Numbered from the stretch's first letter, positions 1 through 6,071 are shown. The stretch is DNA of 6,174 bases from JAEZKC01 sp046538945 (GCA_046538945.1 JBKHHW010000186.1:1-6174); one strand, 5' to 3'. The notes: generated by a model from the letters alone, not told the origin. A program made the numbers and translations.

Positions 1-12
1 CACCCAAATTGT

Positions 13-31
13 CTGCAAGAGGGCCTTGCAG
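13..31. repeat. Short perfect inverted repeat (hairpin) near left edge
   Basis: CTGCAAG (13-19) and CTTGCAG (25-31) are perfect 7-base inverted arms around a 5-base loop. There is no run of T after it on either strand, so it is not a canonical intrinsic terminator. It may mark the 3' end of a gene lying to the left. One forward frame is open from base 1 to a TAA at 70-72 (23 codons, ending GTFNITV), which could be the tail of that gene or chance. Confidence 0.4.
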
Positions 32-43
32 GTAGGATAGTAA

Positions 44-73
44 TTGCTGGTACTTTTAATATAACAGTATAAT
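44..73 (+). promoter_or_regulatory. Candidate sigma-70-type promoter for the membrane AraC regulator
   Basis: A perfect TATAAT lies at 68-73, with TTGCTG (44-49) 18 bases upstream as a weak -35 element. Transcription would begin near base 80 and leave a leader of about 140 bases before the ATG at 220 (about 90 before the TTG at 172). The -10 is convincing. The -35 matches only TTG, so this may be a weak or activator-dependent promoter. Assigned by eye; no start site data. Confidence 0.45.
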
Positions 74-98
74 GATCTGAATGCAAATATTTTTGAAA

Positions 99-125
99 CT
101 TTTTTGTAATATTGCCCTTTTTTGT
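99..125 (+). repeat. Direct repeat of a T-rich 9-mer in the leader
   Basis: CTTTTTTGT occurs twice, at 99-107 and 117-125, exactly 18 bases apart, in the leader of the AraC-type gene. It could be a binding site or simply AT-rich leader sequence. The short period is somewhat like the repeated half-sites used by AraC-family proteins, but nothing else supports that. Confidence 0.35.
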
Positions 126-164
126 TATTCAGGCTATCACTGTGGGAAAAAATAAGTGAAAGGC

Positions 165-227
165 ATGGTTTTTGTTCTGGAACTTGTGTGCGGGAACAGC
201 ACGATTTTTATTTGTAGCTATGAATAA
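165..227 (+). CDS. Possible 20-codon leader peptide overlapping the regulator start
   Basis: An ATG at 165 opens a 20-residue frame (begins MVFVLELVCG, ends ICSYE) that stops at TAA 225-227. That stop overlaps the ATG (220) of the sensor-regulator in the arrangement ATGAATAA, as seen in termination-reinitiation coupling. The regulator's own ATG has no visible Shine-Dalgarno sequence, which fits coupling. Against it, GAAAGG (158-163) sits only one base before this ATG, too close for good initiation, and is better spaced (8 bases) for the in-frame TTG at 172 of the regulator itself. Either this short frame is a real leader or it is an accident. Low confidence. Confidence 0.2.
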   Translation: MVFVLELVCGNSTIFICSYE

Positions 228-1797
228 CTGTAAATATCTAATTCTGGCGACGTTTTTTTTTCTCGGGGTGCGGGGTGAAGCTTTTGCTCAGGCAAATCAT
301 ATTGTCCTCAGGCCGGCACAAAAAAAGATCGATTCGTCTGCTGACCCTCAAATACTGATTTCTTCCGACAGCGCTACAATACTGAGTCCTCAGAACTACA
401 CTGTGCTAAAGGCGGATTCGGCTGTTTTTGAAATCGACCCTCTTGTGGAAACTGATTCCGTTTTGCTTCTGGTTCGTCACTCGGGGTCTGTCGTGGATAC
501 TCTCGGGGTGAAAAGTTCTCCTCCCTACAGAGCTGTATGGAGATGCGATTCATTGGATGATCAGGACCAGATTCACCTTCAGTTCGGTTATACCTTATTC
601 TGCAAAGACAGCATGCGGATCGTATCTCCGCCATTCCCGCACAGGTGGACTCTGCAACGAAATCCGGTCCGCACCGATCGTACGTATCGCATAGAAGAAA
701 CATTAGAGGGTGAACAGTTTAAGGTAGACGGTAAGCTGTCTGAATGGAATCGTGTCCGGACTGCAGAGGTGGGAGGAATCGGCCGCTTCAGGCTGCTCTG
801 GACCAGCGCGAAACTGTTTTTCGCACTGAGAGTTGAGGATCGGTCGGTTATCGGGAGGGATTTCGCCGAACTTCACATCGATCTGCATCAGGACCGGGCT
901 GCGTTTTCCGGCATTAACCACAGGAGTATCCGGTTCGGGCCGCGTCTGCGCAGCAATACCTTTGTTGTTGATCTGACCGATTCTGGTTTTGTGCTTTGCG
1001 ACAGTGTAAATGTCAGAATAAGCAGGGAGATGGAGTGGAAGGCATCCGTCGATTCTGAAGGGTATACCATAGAAGCAGTGATTCCGTTCTGTGTTCTTTC
1101 CGATCTCGAGTTTCCGCCCGCCAGATTCGGTTTGGATGTAAGTATAATGAATTATGATGAGGGAAGTACAAAGCCGGAATATCACTCCTGGTCTGGTTCC
1201 GGCCGGTATAACCGCTACAGTCCCGGCCGCTGGGGAACTGTTTCCCTGAGCCAGGCGCTTTTCCCTTTGAAATTCACTCTTGTTGCTTTGGGGATACTTG
1301 TTGTGATAATGGTGGCGTTCTTTATTATTCAGGGCATTTCCCAGAGGCGCAAAGAGGAAAAACTTGAGGCTCAGGAAGCAAAATCGCTCTCTCCTCTTAC
1401 CGAGTCTTTGCTCCAGGTGGTAGAGGATACGTTGGATGATCCACAGTTCAATTTATCCGTTGCGGTTCGTCTGTTGAAAAGGGATCAGGAGGAGATTGCT
1501 GCAGCTCTGAAAAATGATCTTGACTGCAGTTTTGAACAGGTTCTTTCCTTCAGGCGGATCAAAAGGGCGCAGTTTCTCATGAGAGACCCTGAGCTTGATC
1601 TGGAAGTGGTAGCGATGAAAAGCGGATTTGAGAACTATGCATCTTTTGCCGAACAGTTTGCAAAGCAGATGCGGCACTCTCCGGAGGTCAGTCGTCAGGC
1701 TATTTTGGAGGAGCTTGAGGAGGAAGCTGAGGAGGAAGAGGAGGAGGTGCAGGACGATACCTCCGGATCCCGGAACATCGACAAAGATGCAAGCTGA
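220..1797 (+). CDS. Membrane-anchored AraC-family regulator with periplasmic CBM9-like sensor
   Basis: The 525-residue product joins an extracytoplasmic sugar-binding-type sensor to a cytoplasmic DNA-binding domain. Residues 1-23 form a Sec signal peptide (MNNCK, hydrophobic core, then AFA before QA). Residues about 50-140 are beta-rich and Ig-like. Residues about 155-345 resemble a CBM9-like domain (start KVDGKLSEWN; later EGYTIEAVIPF and RWGTVSL). Residues 348-372 are one transmembrane helix followed by basic RRKEEK, which puts the C terminus in the cytosol. Residues about 395-494 match the AraC double helix-turn-helix, including FRRIKRAQFLM and GFENYASFAEQFAKQM..SP; the usual Gly before SP is Arg-His here. 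A tail of nearly continuous Glu follows (about 497-509). Known for the family: AraC domains bind direct-repeat operators and usually control carbohydrate genes; CBM9 domains bind glycan ends. Inferred: glycan sensing transmitted through the membrane without a kinase. Start: ATG 220 gives a clean signal peptide but no Shine-Dalgarno; an in-frame TTG at 172 has GAAAGG 8 bases upstream and would add 16 residues. Confidence 0.85.
   Translation: MNNCKYLILATFFFLGVRGEAFAQANHIVLRPAQKKIDSSADPQILISSDSATILSPQNYTVLKADSAVFEIDPLVETDSVLLLVRHSGSVVDTLGVKSSPPYRAVWRCDSLDDQDQIHLQFGYTLFCKDSMRIVSPPFPHRWTLQRNPVRTDRTYRIEETLEGEQFKVDGKLSEWNRVRTAEVGGIGRFRLLWTSAKLFFALRVEDRSVIGRDFAELHIDLHQDRAAFSGINHRSIRFGPRLRSNTFVVDLTDSGFVLCDSVNVRISREMEWKASVDSEGYTIEAVIPFCVLSDLEFPPARFGLDVSIMNYDEGSTKPEYHSWSGSGRYNRYSPGRWGTVSLSQALFPLKFTLVALGILVVIMVAFFIIQGISQRRKEEKLEAQEAKSLSPLTESLLQVVEDTLDDPQFNLSVAVRLLKRDQEEIAAALKNDLDCSFEQVLSFRRIKRAQFLMRDPELDLEVVAMKSGFENYASFAEQFAKQMRHSPEVSRQAILEELEEEAEEEEEEVQDDTSGSRNIDKDAS
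1703..1750 (-). terminator. Possible Rho-dependent termination region for the - strand operon
   Basis: About 50 bases past the operon's last stop, the - strand transcript would be a cytosine-rich, guanine-poor run of CTC/TCC units, the complement of the GAGGAG repeats that encode the Glu tail of the opposing gene. C-rich, G-poor RNA is the classic loading site for Rho. No stem followed by a T run is visible at the convergent junction, so Rho or simple read-through is the likely alternative. Inference from composition only. Confidence 0.3.
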
Positions 1798-2556
1798 CTA
1801 TTCTTCCAGGTATCTGATCAAAACAGATCTGAGTCCGGTGTTCCCCTCATATCGGCAGAATCTGAAATGGAGTTCATCGAGCAGTTCATTTGATTTTTCC
1901 TCCAGATCGAGCAGGTAGGTAACGATTTCGCCGTCATTGATGTTTTCTGGGGAGCATCTGGAGGGATCGGAGAAACTCATGTATATCCGGCAGGTCAAAG
2001 GCCGTACCGGATAGACTGAGCACGCTCCTTCATGACCGAGCAGCGGGCAGGGTCGTTCCAATTGGTAGAAAGCAGAAAGGAGGAGGTTGGTCGCATCGAG
2101 GTCATTGCGGCACTGAACCCTTTCGAGTTTTTCGTTCACTACTCTGTCCAGATTCTTCAAAACAGTCAGATCGTCTTTGCATTTTTTGAGAATGTCTTCT
2201 TTTTGGTGTAGCAGGTTTTTTTTGATGTAGTTTGCAATGATCTGCGCTTCGAATGAATTAACATCCTCTACCCAGTGACAACAGCACCAGGCGCATCCTT
2301 TAAAACATGACATCTGATAACCATTTGCTCTGATTGTTTCTTTTTGGTATTCGTCGAAGAGTTCAAGGACATTCTCAAATCTGTTTCTGAACTGTACATC
2401 GAGTGGGTCGGGTACCTGAAGATCTCTGAGCTCTTTCAGTACCTCTATGATTTGATTGTGGATCTTCACCGCGGACAGAGGAACGGATAGAGGCTCTTTT
2501 TTAGAAAAAGTCATCTGCTGCATTAAATCATTCCGGAAGAGGTATTTGCAGTTCAT
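1798..2556 (-). CDS. YkgJ-family (UPF0153-type) cysteine cluster protein
   Basis: The 252-residue protein carries the cysteine signature of the YkgJ family, proposed to chelate zinc or an iron-sulfur centre. Visible are C84, C88, C91-C93 (motif CFKGCAWCCC), C149, then C170 and C179 (RPCPLL...ACSVY), and RPLTCR ending at C189-R190, with further Cys at 201 and 234. The spacing of the N-terminal cluster and the CPLL/VYPVRPLTCR block are typical. The first ~80 residues are a charged helical lead-in without a signal peptide, so the protein should be cytoplasmic. The function of the family is not settled; some members sit beside modification or flagellar genes. It is last in the operon, 77 bases after the sugar transferase. 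The ATG at 2556 has no well-placed Shine-Dalgarno (GGAG is 16 bases away); ATG 2523, with GGAA 7 bases upstream, is an alternative that removes 11 residues. The stop directly abuts that of the convergent gene. Confidence 0.8.
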   Translation of the reverse strand: MNCKYLFRNDLMQQMTFSKKEPLSVPLSAVKIHNQIIEVLKELRDLQVPDPLDVQFRNRFENVLELFDEYQKETIRANGYQMSCFKGCAWCCCHWVEDVNSFEAQIIANYIKKNLLHQKEDILKKCKDDLTVLKNLDRVVNEKLERVQCRNDLDATNLLLSAFYQLERPCPLLGHEGACSVYPVRPLTCRIYMSFSDPSRCSPENINDGEIVTYLLDLEEKSNELLDELHFRFCRYEGNTGLRSVLIRYLEE

Positions 2557-2580
2557 CGTAAAACAGGGACAACTCCAGAT

Positions 2581-2612
2581 GTATCGAAGGTTTGTATTCG
2601 TATCGGTTTGTA
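2581..2612. repeat. Imperfect direct repeat between sugar transferase and ykgJ-like genes
   Basis: GTATC-gaa-GGTTTGTA (2581-2596) is followed by GTATC-GGTTTGTA (2600-2612), two copies of the same two blocks differing by a 3-base insert. They occupy the 77-base gap ahead of the ykgJ-like gene. No clear promoter or hairpin accompanies them. They could be a regulator site or a local duplication. Confidence 0.35.
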
Positions 2613-2633
2613 AGGATATTGTTTTTGATTTAA

Positions 2634-4010
2634 TCAGTAAGCGCTGTCGCGCATGAAAATAACAGCGATAGTTTTGAAGATGATTTTGACATCAAGCCAT
2701 ATACTCCAGTTGTCAATATATTTCAGGTCCAGTTTGACGATTTCATCGAAGTTGGTGATCTTGCTGCGTCCGCTCACCTGCCACAACCCGGTGATTCCCG
2801 GCCGTATGCTTATTCTCCGGTGATGCCATTTTTGATATTTGCCGACCTCTTCTGGTGTTGGAGGCCGGGTTCCCACCAGAGACATCTCTCCCTTGAGAAC
2901 GTTTAGGAATTGGGGCAGTTCATCCAGACTGAGTTTGCGCATGATACGGCCTACGGCAGTGACGCGGGGGTCGTTTTTCAGTTTGAAAATAGCACCGTTG
3001 CACTGATTGAGATTCTGAAGTTCCTTTTTCTTCTTTTCGGCATCCGTGTACATCGACCGGAACTTGTAGATGACGAAACGTTTCCCGTTCTTGCCTACCC
3101 GGACCTGTTTGAAAAAGACCGGACCGCGCGATGTCAATTTGATGAGACCCGCCAGAATCGGATAGAAGAGTATCAGCAGGCCTGTACCGACCAGTCCTCC
3201 CGCGATATCGAAGATCTTTTTGAATACAAGCTGATCGGGGTCCAGTTCGACTGTGTGACTGATGAAGGTGGATCTTCCCATGAACTTGTGATATTCCCAG
3301 CGGGCAAAACCGGTAGTTCTGGACAGGTTCATAAAAACTCGGGCAGGTCTGCCCATCTCCTCACAGATCTGCAGATAGGGATCGAGCGAGAAATCCTCTC
3401 TGGTGAGGTTTCTCGGAAGGAGAAAGAACACCTCTTCAACGTAACTGTTTTTTATGATCACTTCAAACTCGGTCAGAGGTGTTGCGATATCCAGTTTTAA
3501 AATAATTCTCATGCCCCACTCGGGATGACAGTCAATCTCCTGACAGATCTGGGCCGCACTGCGTCCCCGTCCCACCACGATGACCGGAGTGGTGTTTCGG
3601 TTGTTGCGTCTCATTCTTTCTATAGTACGCTTTATGATTATCTTTTCGGTACCGATTAGAACAAAGGAGAGCAGAGTGGATGTTATGTAAAGGTATCGGC
3701 TGTTACGGTTTTCCGGTACCAGATACAGCACGGCAGCACCGAGAATACCTGCATAAATGAATATCTTCACGATTCTGAAGGAAAAATCGTGCATCCAGCT
3801 GAACTGGAGAACTGAGAAAAGAGACCGGGTCCAGGCGAAGTACAGATAAAAGAAGGTGAACCCCAGCACCATGATCCAGTAATTCATGAATGGGAGAAGT
3901 TCACGTCCCTGTCCGGCATAGGAGTAACTTGCATAAAAAGCAGCCAGAATGAGCAGACAGTCCAGTCCTGCAATTGTTTGCTTAACAAAAGAAGAGTGAT
4001 CTTTCAACAT
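2634..4010 (-). CDS. Polyprenyl-phosphate phosphoglycosyl transferase (WcaJ/WbaP-type, exopolysaccharide initiation)
   Basis: The 458-residue membrane enzyme should transfer a sugar-1-phosphate from a nucleotide sugar to undecaprenyl phosphate on the cytoplasmic face, the first step in building capsule, exopolysaccharide or O-antigen. Four N-terminal membrane helices are seen at about 10-32, 41-60, 80-98 and 107-124. A Rossmann-like CoA-binding-type domain follows (about 140-250, VIVVGRGRSAAQI). A hydrophobic segment at about 268-292, broken by Y283-P284, fits the re-entrant membrane helix of monotopic transferases. The catalytic domain fills 263-458 with YKFRSM, NDPRVT (346-351), SLDELPQ carrying the Asp363-Glu364 dyad, GTRP (380-383) and PGITGLWQVSGR (404-415). 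Length and order match the long WcaJ-like class. The start ATG has GGTGA 4 bases upstream (bases 4015-4019). It lies 39 bases after coaE. The sugar cannot be read from the sequence, and no other glycosyltransferase is in the window. Confidence 0.93.
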   Translation of the reverse strand: MLKDHSSFVKQTIAGLDCLLILAAFYASYSYAGQGRELLPFMNYWIMVLGFTFFYLYFAWTRSLFSVLQFSWMHDFSFRIVKIFIYAGILGAAVLYLVPENRNSRYLYITSTLLSFVLIGTEKIIIKRTIERMRRNNRNTTPVIVVGRGRSAAQICQEIDCHPEWGMRIILKLDIATPLTEFEVIIKNSYVEEVFFLLPRNLTREDFSLDPYLQICEEMGRPARVFMNLSRTTGFARWEYHKFMGRSTFISHTVELDPDQLVFKKIFDIAGGLVGTGLLILFYPILAGLIKLTSRGPVFFKQVRVGKNGKRFVIYKFRSMYTDAEKKKKELQNLNQCNGAIFKLKNDPRVTAVGRIMRKLSLDELPQFLNVLKGEMSLVGTRPPTPEEVGKYQKWHHRRISIRPGITGLWQVSGRSKITNFDEIVKLDLKYIDNWSIWLDVKIIFKTIAVIFMRDSAY

Positions 4011-4049
4011 TTTTTCACCGTTACCATAAACTGCTTCTGGAAAACACGG

Positions 4050-4649
4050 CTATTTGGTACTTCCGCCAGCGACTGCGAGATCTTGGTGGTGTTCCTGAAG
4101 ATAATTTCTGACGTATTCGCCGCATTCTCCACTTCCCAGCTTTATCCAGGTCTTTTCCTGCGGCACACTGAAAAGCTGTTCCTGCAGCTCTATCCTGCGC
4201 TTTAGTTCAAAGTCGGCCAGGTCATTTCTTTTCATTTTCAGTCTGCTGAATCTGGTCTCGGCGCATTCGTCTATCCAGATGCAGAGGTCAAACCAGGATT
4301 CTATTTTCCAAAGAGGAATAAGCGCCGCATCCAGAATACAGACAGGCCGGCTGCAGCTGAGAATCATACTCCGGAGATGTTTTACCAGTTCAGGATGCAC
4401 AATCCCATTCAGAATCTTGATGCTGTCAAGAGATTTGAAGGATATTTCGGCAAGTTTGTCAAATCGGATCCCCGTTTCATCCTTAATTTCACCGAAAGCG
4501 GAAATCAACGCAGTCTGTATCCGGGAATCGGACTGCATGAGCTTCTTTGCTTCCACATCTCCATCAATGATCTGAACCTGCGGATAGCAGAAGAGACTTG
4601 CGCAGGAGCTTTTGCCGGAGCCCATATATCCGGCAATCCCAATCCGCAC
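4050..4649 (-). CDS. coaE: Dephospho-CoA kinase, divergent (CoaE family)
   Basis: CoaE phosphorylates the 3'-hydroxyl of dephospho-CoA with ATP, the last step of coenzyme A synthesis, in the cytoplasm. The 199-residue product begins MRIGIAGYMGSGKS, with Walker A at residues 7-14, at the extreme N terminus as in the family. Then come IIDGD (27-31, the family's DxD), the HP pair (85-86), DAALI (107-111) and an Arg-rich lid region (R133, R136, R141). Length is normal for CoaE. I chose the GTG at 4649: AAAGGAG lies 6 bases upstream, and the protein then starts exactly like known CoaE proteins. Longer frames from ATG 4673 or TTG 4742 run into the upstream gene and lack a good ribosome site. Only one base separates the upstream TAG from this GTG, so the pair is probably translationally coupled. 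Odd: the acidic residue usually seen after the DAALI-like strand (as in LLFE or LIFEWG) is replaced by PLWK, and the usual C-terminal Asn motif is not evident. Another P-loop nucleotide kinase cannot be excluded. Confidence 0.78.
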   Translation of the reverse strand: MRIGIAGYMGSGKSSCASLFCYPQVQIIDGDVEAKKLMQSDSRIQTALISAFGEIKDETGIRFDKLAEISFKSLDSIKILNGIVHPELVKHLRSMILSCSRPVCILDAALIPLWKIESWFDLCIWIDECAETRFSRLKMKRNDLADFELKRRIELQEQLFSVPQEKTWIKLGSGECGEYVRNYLQEHHQDLAVAGGSTK

Positions 4650-4662
4650 TCTATTCTCCTTT
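4647..4662 (-). promoter_or_regulatory. Strong ribosome binding site that fixes the coaE GTG start
   Basis: On the - strand AAAGGAG (4662-4656) is followed by a 6-base spacer AATAGA and then GTG (4649-4647). The ribosome site lies inside the last codons of the upstream phosphatase/kinase gene (Lys-Gly-Glu-stop), whose TAG is at 4653-4651. This decides the start over the upstream ATG 4673, which has no Shine-Dalgarno. Confidence 0.8.
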
Positions 4663-5961
4663 GTGCTTTTCATGCTTGATAGTGATGGTAACCCGGTTGC
4701 CTTTTTCGTTCCATTCGATTTTGTCGCAATAGTTTCTGGCAATGAAAAGTCCTCTTCCGGAATCCTTCATGATATTCTCCTCGAGGGTAGGATCGGGAAC
4801 TGCGCCGGGATCAAACCCTTCGCCCTCATCCAGAACAGAAACCACCACTTCTCTGGGAGATATGATGTGGCCTACAATCACTTTTTTGAAATAATCTTTT
4901 TTGTTCCCGTGGTTTATGGCATTGATCATCAACTCAGGGAGGGATATTTTCATGGCCCGGATGCAGTCGTCTCCGTAACCCGCTTTATCCATTGCACCCA
5001 GGACAGCACTCACCGCATTGTCGATTTCTTCATAATAACGTACAAATTGGATATAAACAGAATCGCGAGATGCAAAATTCAAACGTTTTTTTATTGCTTC
5101 ACGTGTAGAATCGGGTTCTAGTTTCACTGCCAGAGCTGTGATGTCGTCTTCTATACTTTGTTCGCTTTGAGCTTTTATGCATTTTTTTCTGATTCCGGTT
5201 AAGAAATCCTCCGGTGATGTTTCTGTAATGCTGTTAAGCACCTCTTCTTCAAAGAGCTTTCTGCCAGTCCGGCTGTCCTCTTTGCAAAAGGCGTCGTAGA
5301 TCCCGTCAGTGACCATCACCAGCCAGTCTTCAGGGTTGAGAATGAGACTCTGCTCCTCGTAGAAACCGTTTTCAAACAGACCTATGCAGGTACCCTGGGT
5401 TTCGAGTGATACCAGTTCATGTGTTTTCTTCCGGTAAATCAAGGGATAGGTATGCCCGGCATTGGAGTAGGTCAGCCGGTTGTCGTGCAGATCCAGAAAT
5501 CCCACAAAGGCAGTCAAAAAGAAATCGGCTTTGATGGTGTTGATCAGTTCGTGATTGACACGTTCGATAACCGCTCGCGGACCTTTCTGCTGGCGCAGCT
5601 GGTTTGTGAACAAAACCCTGGCAAGTGAGGAGAGAAGTGCCGAAGAGACCCCATGTCCGCTAACATCGAAAATCAGAAACGCAAAAAGTTTTTCAGACAG
5701 TTTTGCCACATCAAACTGATCACCACTGATTTCAACACAAGGCAGATACATAGAGCTCGTACTCATACCATCTGCTGCCGGAAGCACCTGTGGAATCATT
5801 GCAGATTGGATTTTTCGTGCAAGGATCAGGTCCGCCTCACTTGTCTGTTCTTCCTTCATCTGATCCTGAATCTCGGGAGTGACGGTTTTGAGTAGTTTGT
5901 ACACTGGGGTGGCAATTTCGAGATTGCTTTTATCAGCGCCTCGTAACTGTTTGGTCTGCAT
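4651..5961 (-). CDS. Fused SpoIIE-type PP2C phosphatase and RsbW-like ATPase/anti-sigma kinase
   Basis: The 436-residue cytoplasmic protein joins the two opposing activities of a partner-switching pathway. Residues about 28-60 form a helical linker typical of RsbU-like proteins (ARKIQSAMIPQVLP). Residues about 65-280 are a SpoIIE/PP2C phosphatase: GDQFD (80-84), FDVSGHG with D99 and G102-H103-G104, TDG with D219, and DDIT with D272-D273, giving the metal-binding acidic residues. The common GGD(Y/F)YD reads SGDQFD here. Residues about 295-430 are an RsbW/SpoIIAB-type HATPase: N-box E343, N347, H351; G1 box DEGEG (378-382); G2 box GRG (402-404). Known for the families: the phosphatase dephosphorylates STAS antagonists, while the kinase phosphorylates them and may hold a sigma factor. 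No membrane helix, receiver, PAS or STAS domain is present, so input and partner lie elsewhere. First gene of the operon. ATG 5961 was taken; a TTG directly before it (5964) is less likely. A GGA lies just upstream. Confidence 0.92.
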   Translation of the reverse strand: MQTKQLRGADKSNLEIATPVYKLLKTVTPEIQDQMKEEQTSEADLILARKIQSAMIPQVLPAADGMSTSSMYLPCVEISGDQFDVAKLSEKLFAFLIFDVSGHGVSSALLSSLARVLFTNQLRQQKGPRAVIERVNHELINTIKADFFLTAFVGFLDLHDNRLTYSNAGHTYPLIYRKKTHELVSLETQGTCIGLFENGFYEEQSLILNPEDWLVMVTDGIYDAFCKEDSRTGRKLFEEEVLNSITETSPEDFLTGIRKKCIKAQSEQSIEDDITALAVKLEPDSTREAIKKRLNFASRDSVYIQFVRYYEEIDNAVSAVLGAMDKAGYGDDCIRAMKISLPELMINAINHGNKKDYFKKVIVGHIISPREVVVSVLDEGEGFDPGAVPDPTLEENIMKDSGRGLFIARNYCDKIEWNEKGNRVTITIKHEKHKGE

Positions 5962-6012
5962 CAATCCATCTTATCCAGCTAAAGTAAAAATAATTTGTAT
6001 CCGGCAACCATG

Positions 6013-6071
6013 TGGACTTTCTAAAGCCAGTAACTTCAATTAATTATAATTTTTTACTGGCCCAAAGTCCA
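6013..6071. repeat. Long imperfect inverted repeat flanking the operon -10 box
   Basis: Outer arms TGGACTTT (6013-6020) and AAAGTCCA (6064-6071) pair over 8 bases. Inner arms GCCAGTAA (6026-6033) and TTACTGGC (6054-6061) pair over another 8. They are separated by a small asymmetric bulge (5 against 2 bases), and the centre is a 20-base AT-rich stretch. There is no T run beyond either arm, so it does not look like an intrinsic terminator. Its position across the - strand promoter suggests a two-part operator, or a structured transcript start. Confidence 0.6.

Noticed and set aside
703..1185. 160-codon - strand open frame opposite the AraC-type gene
   Set aside because: No family resemblance, and the + strand frame has signal peptide, membrane helix and HTH.
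1762..1774. TCCGG/CCGGA hairpin before the + gene stop as a terminator
   Set aside because: Short stem within coding sequence and no T run on either side.
1812..1828. ATCTG/CAGAT hairpin just past the + gene stop as a terminator
   Set aside because: Only 5 paired bases, a 7-base loop and no following T run.
2910..3500. 196-codon + strand open frame inside the sugar transferase gene
   Set aside because: It lies wholly antisense to a well-supported gene, has no recognisable domain, and is a frame shadow.
4612..5121. 169-codon + strand open frame opposite the phosphatase/kinase and coaE genes
   Set aside because: Antisense to two genes with clear catalytic motifs; composition is that of a complement frame.
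6013..6071. Inverted repeat as mobile-element end or intrinsic terminator
   Set aside because: No transposase or target duplication nearby and no T run after either arm; an operator-like reading fits better.
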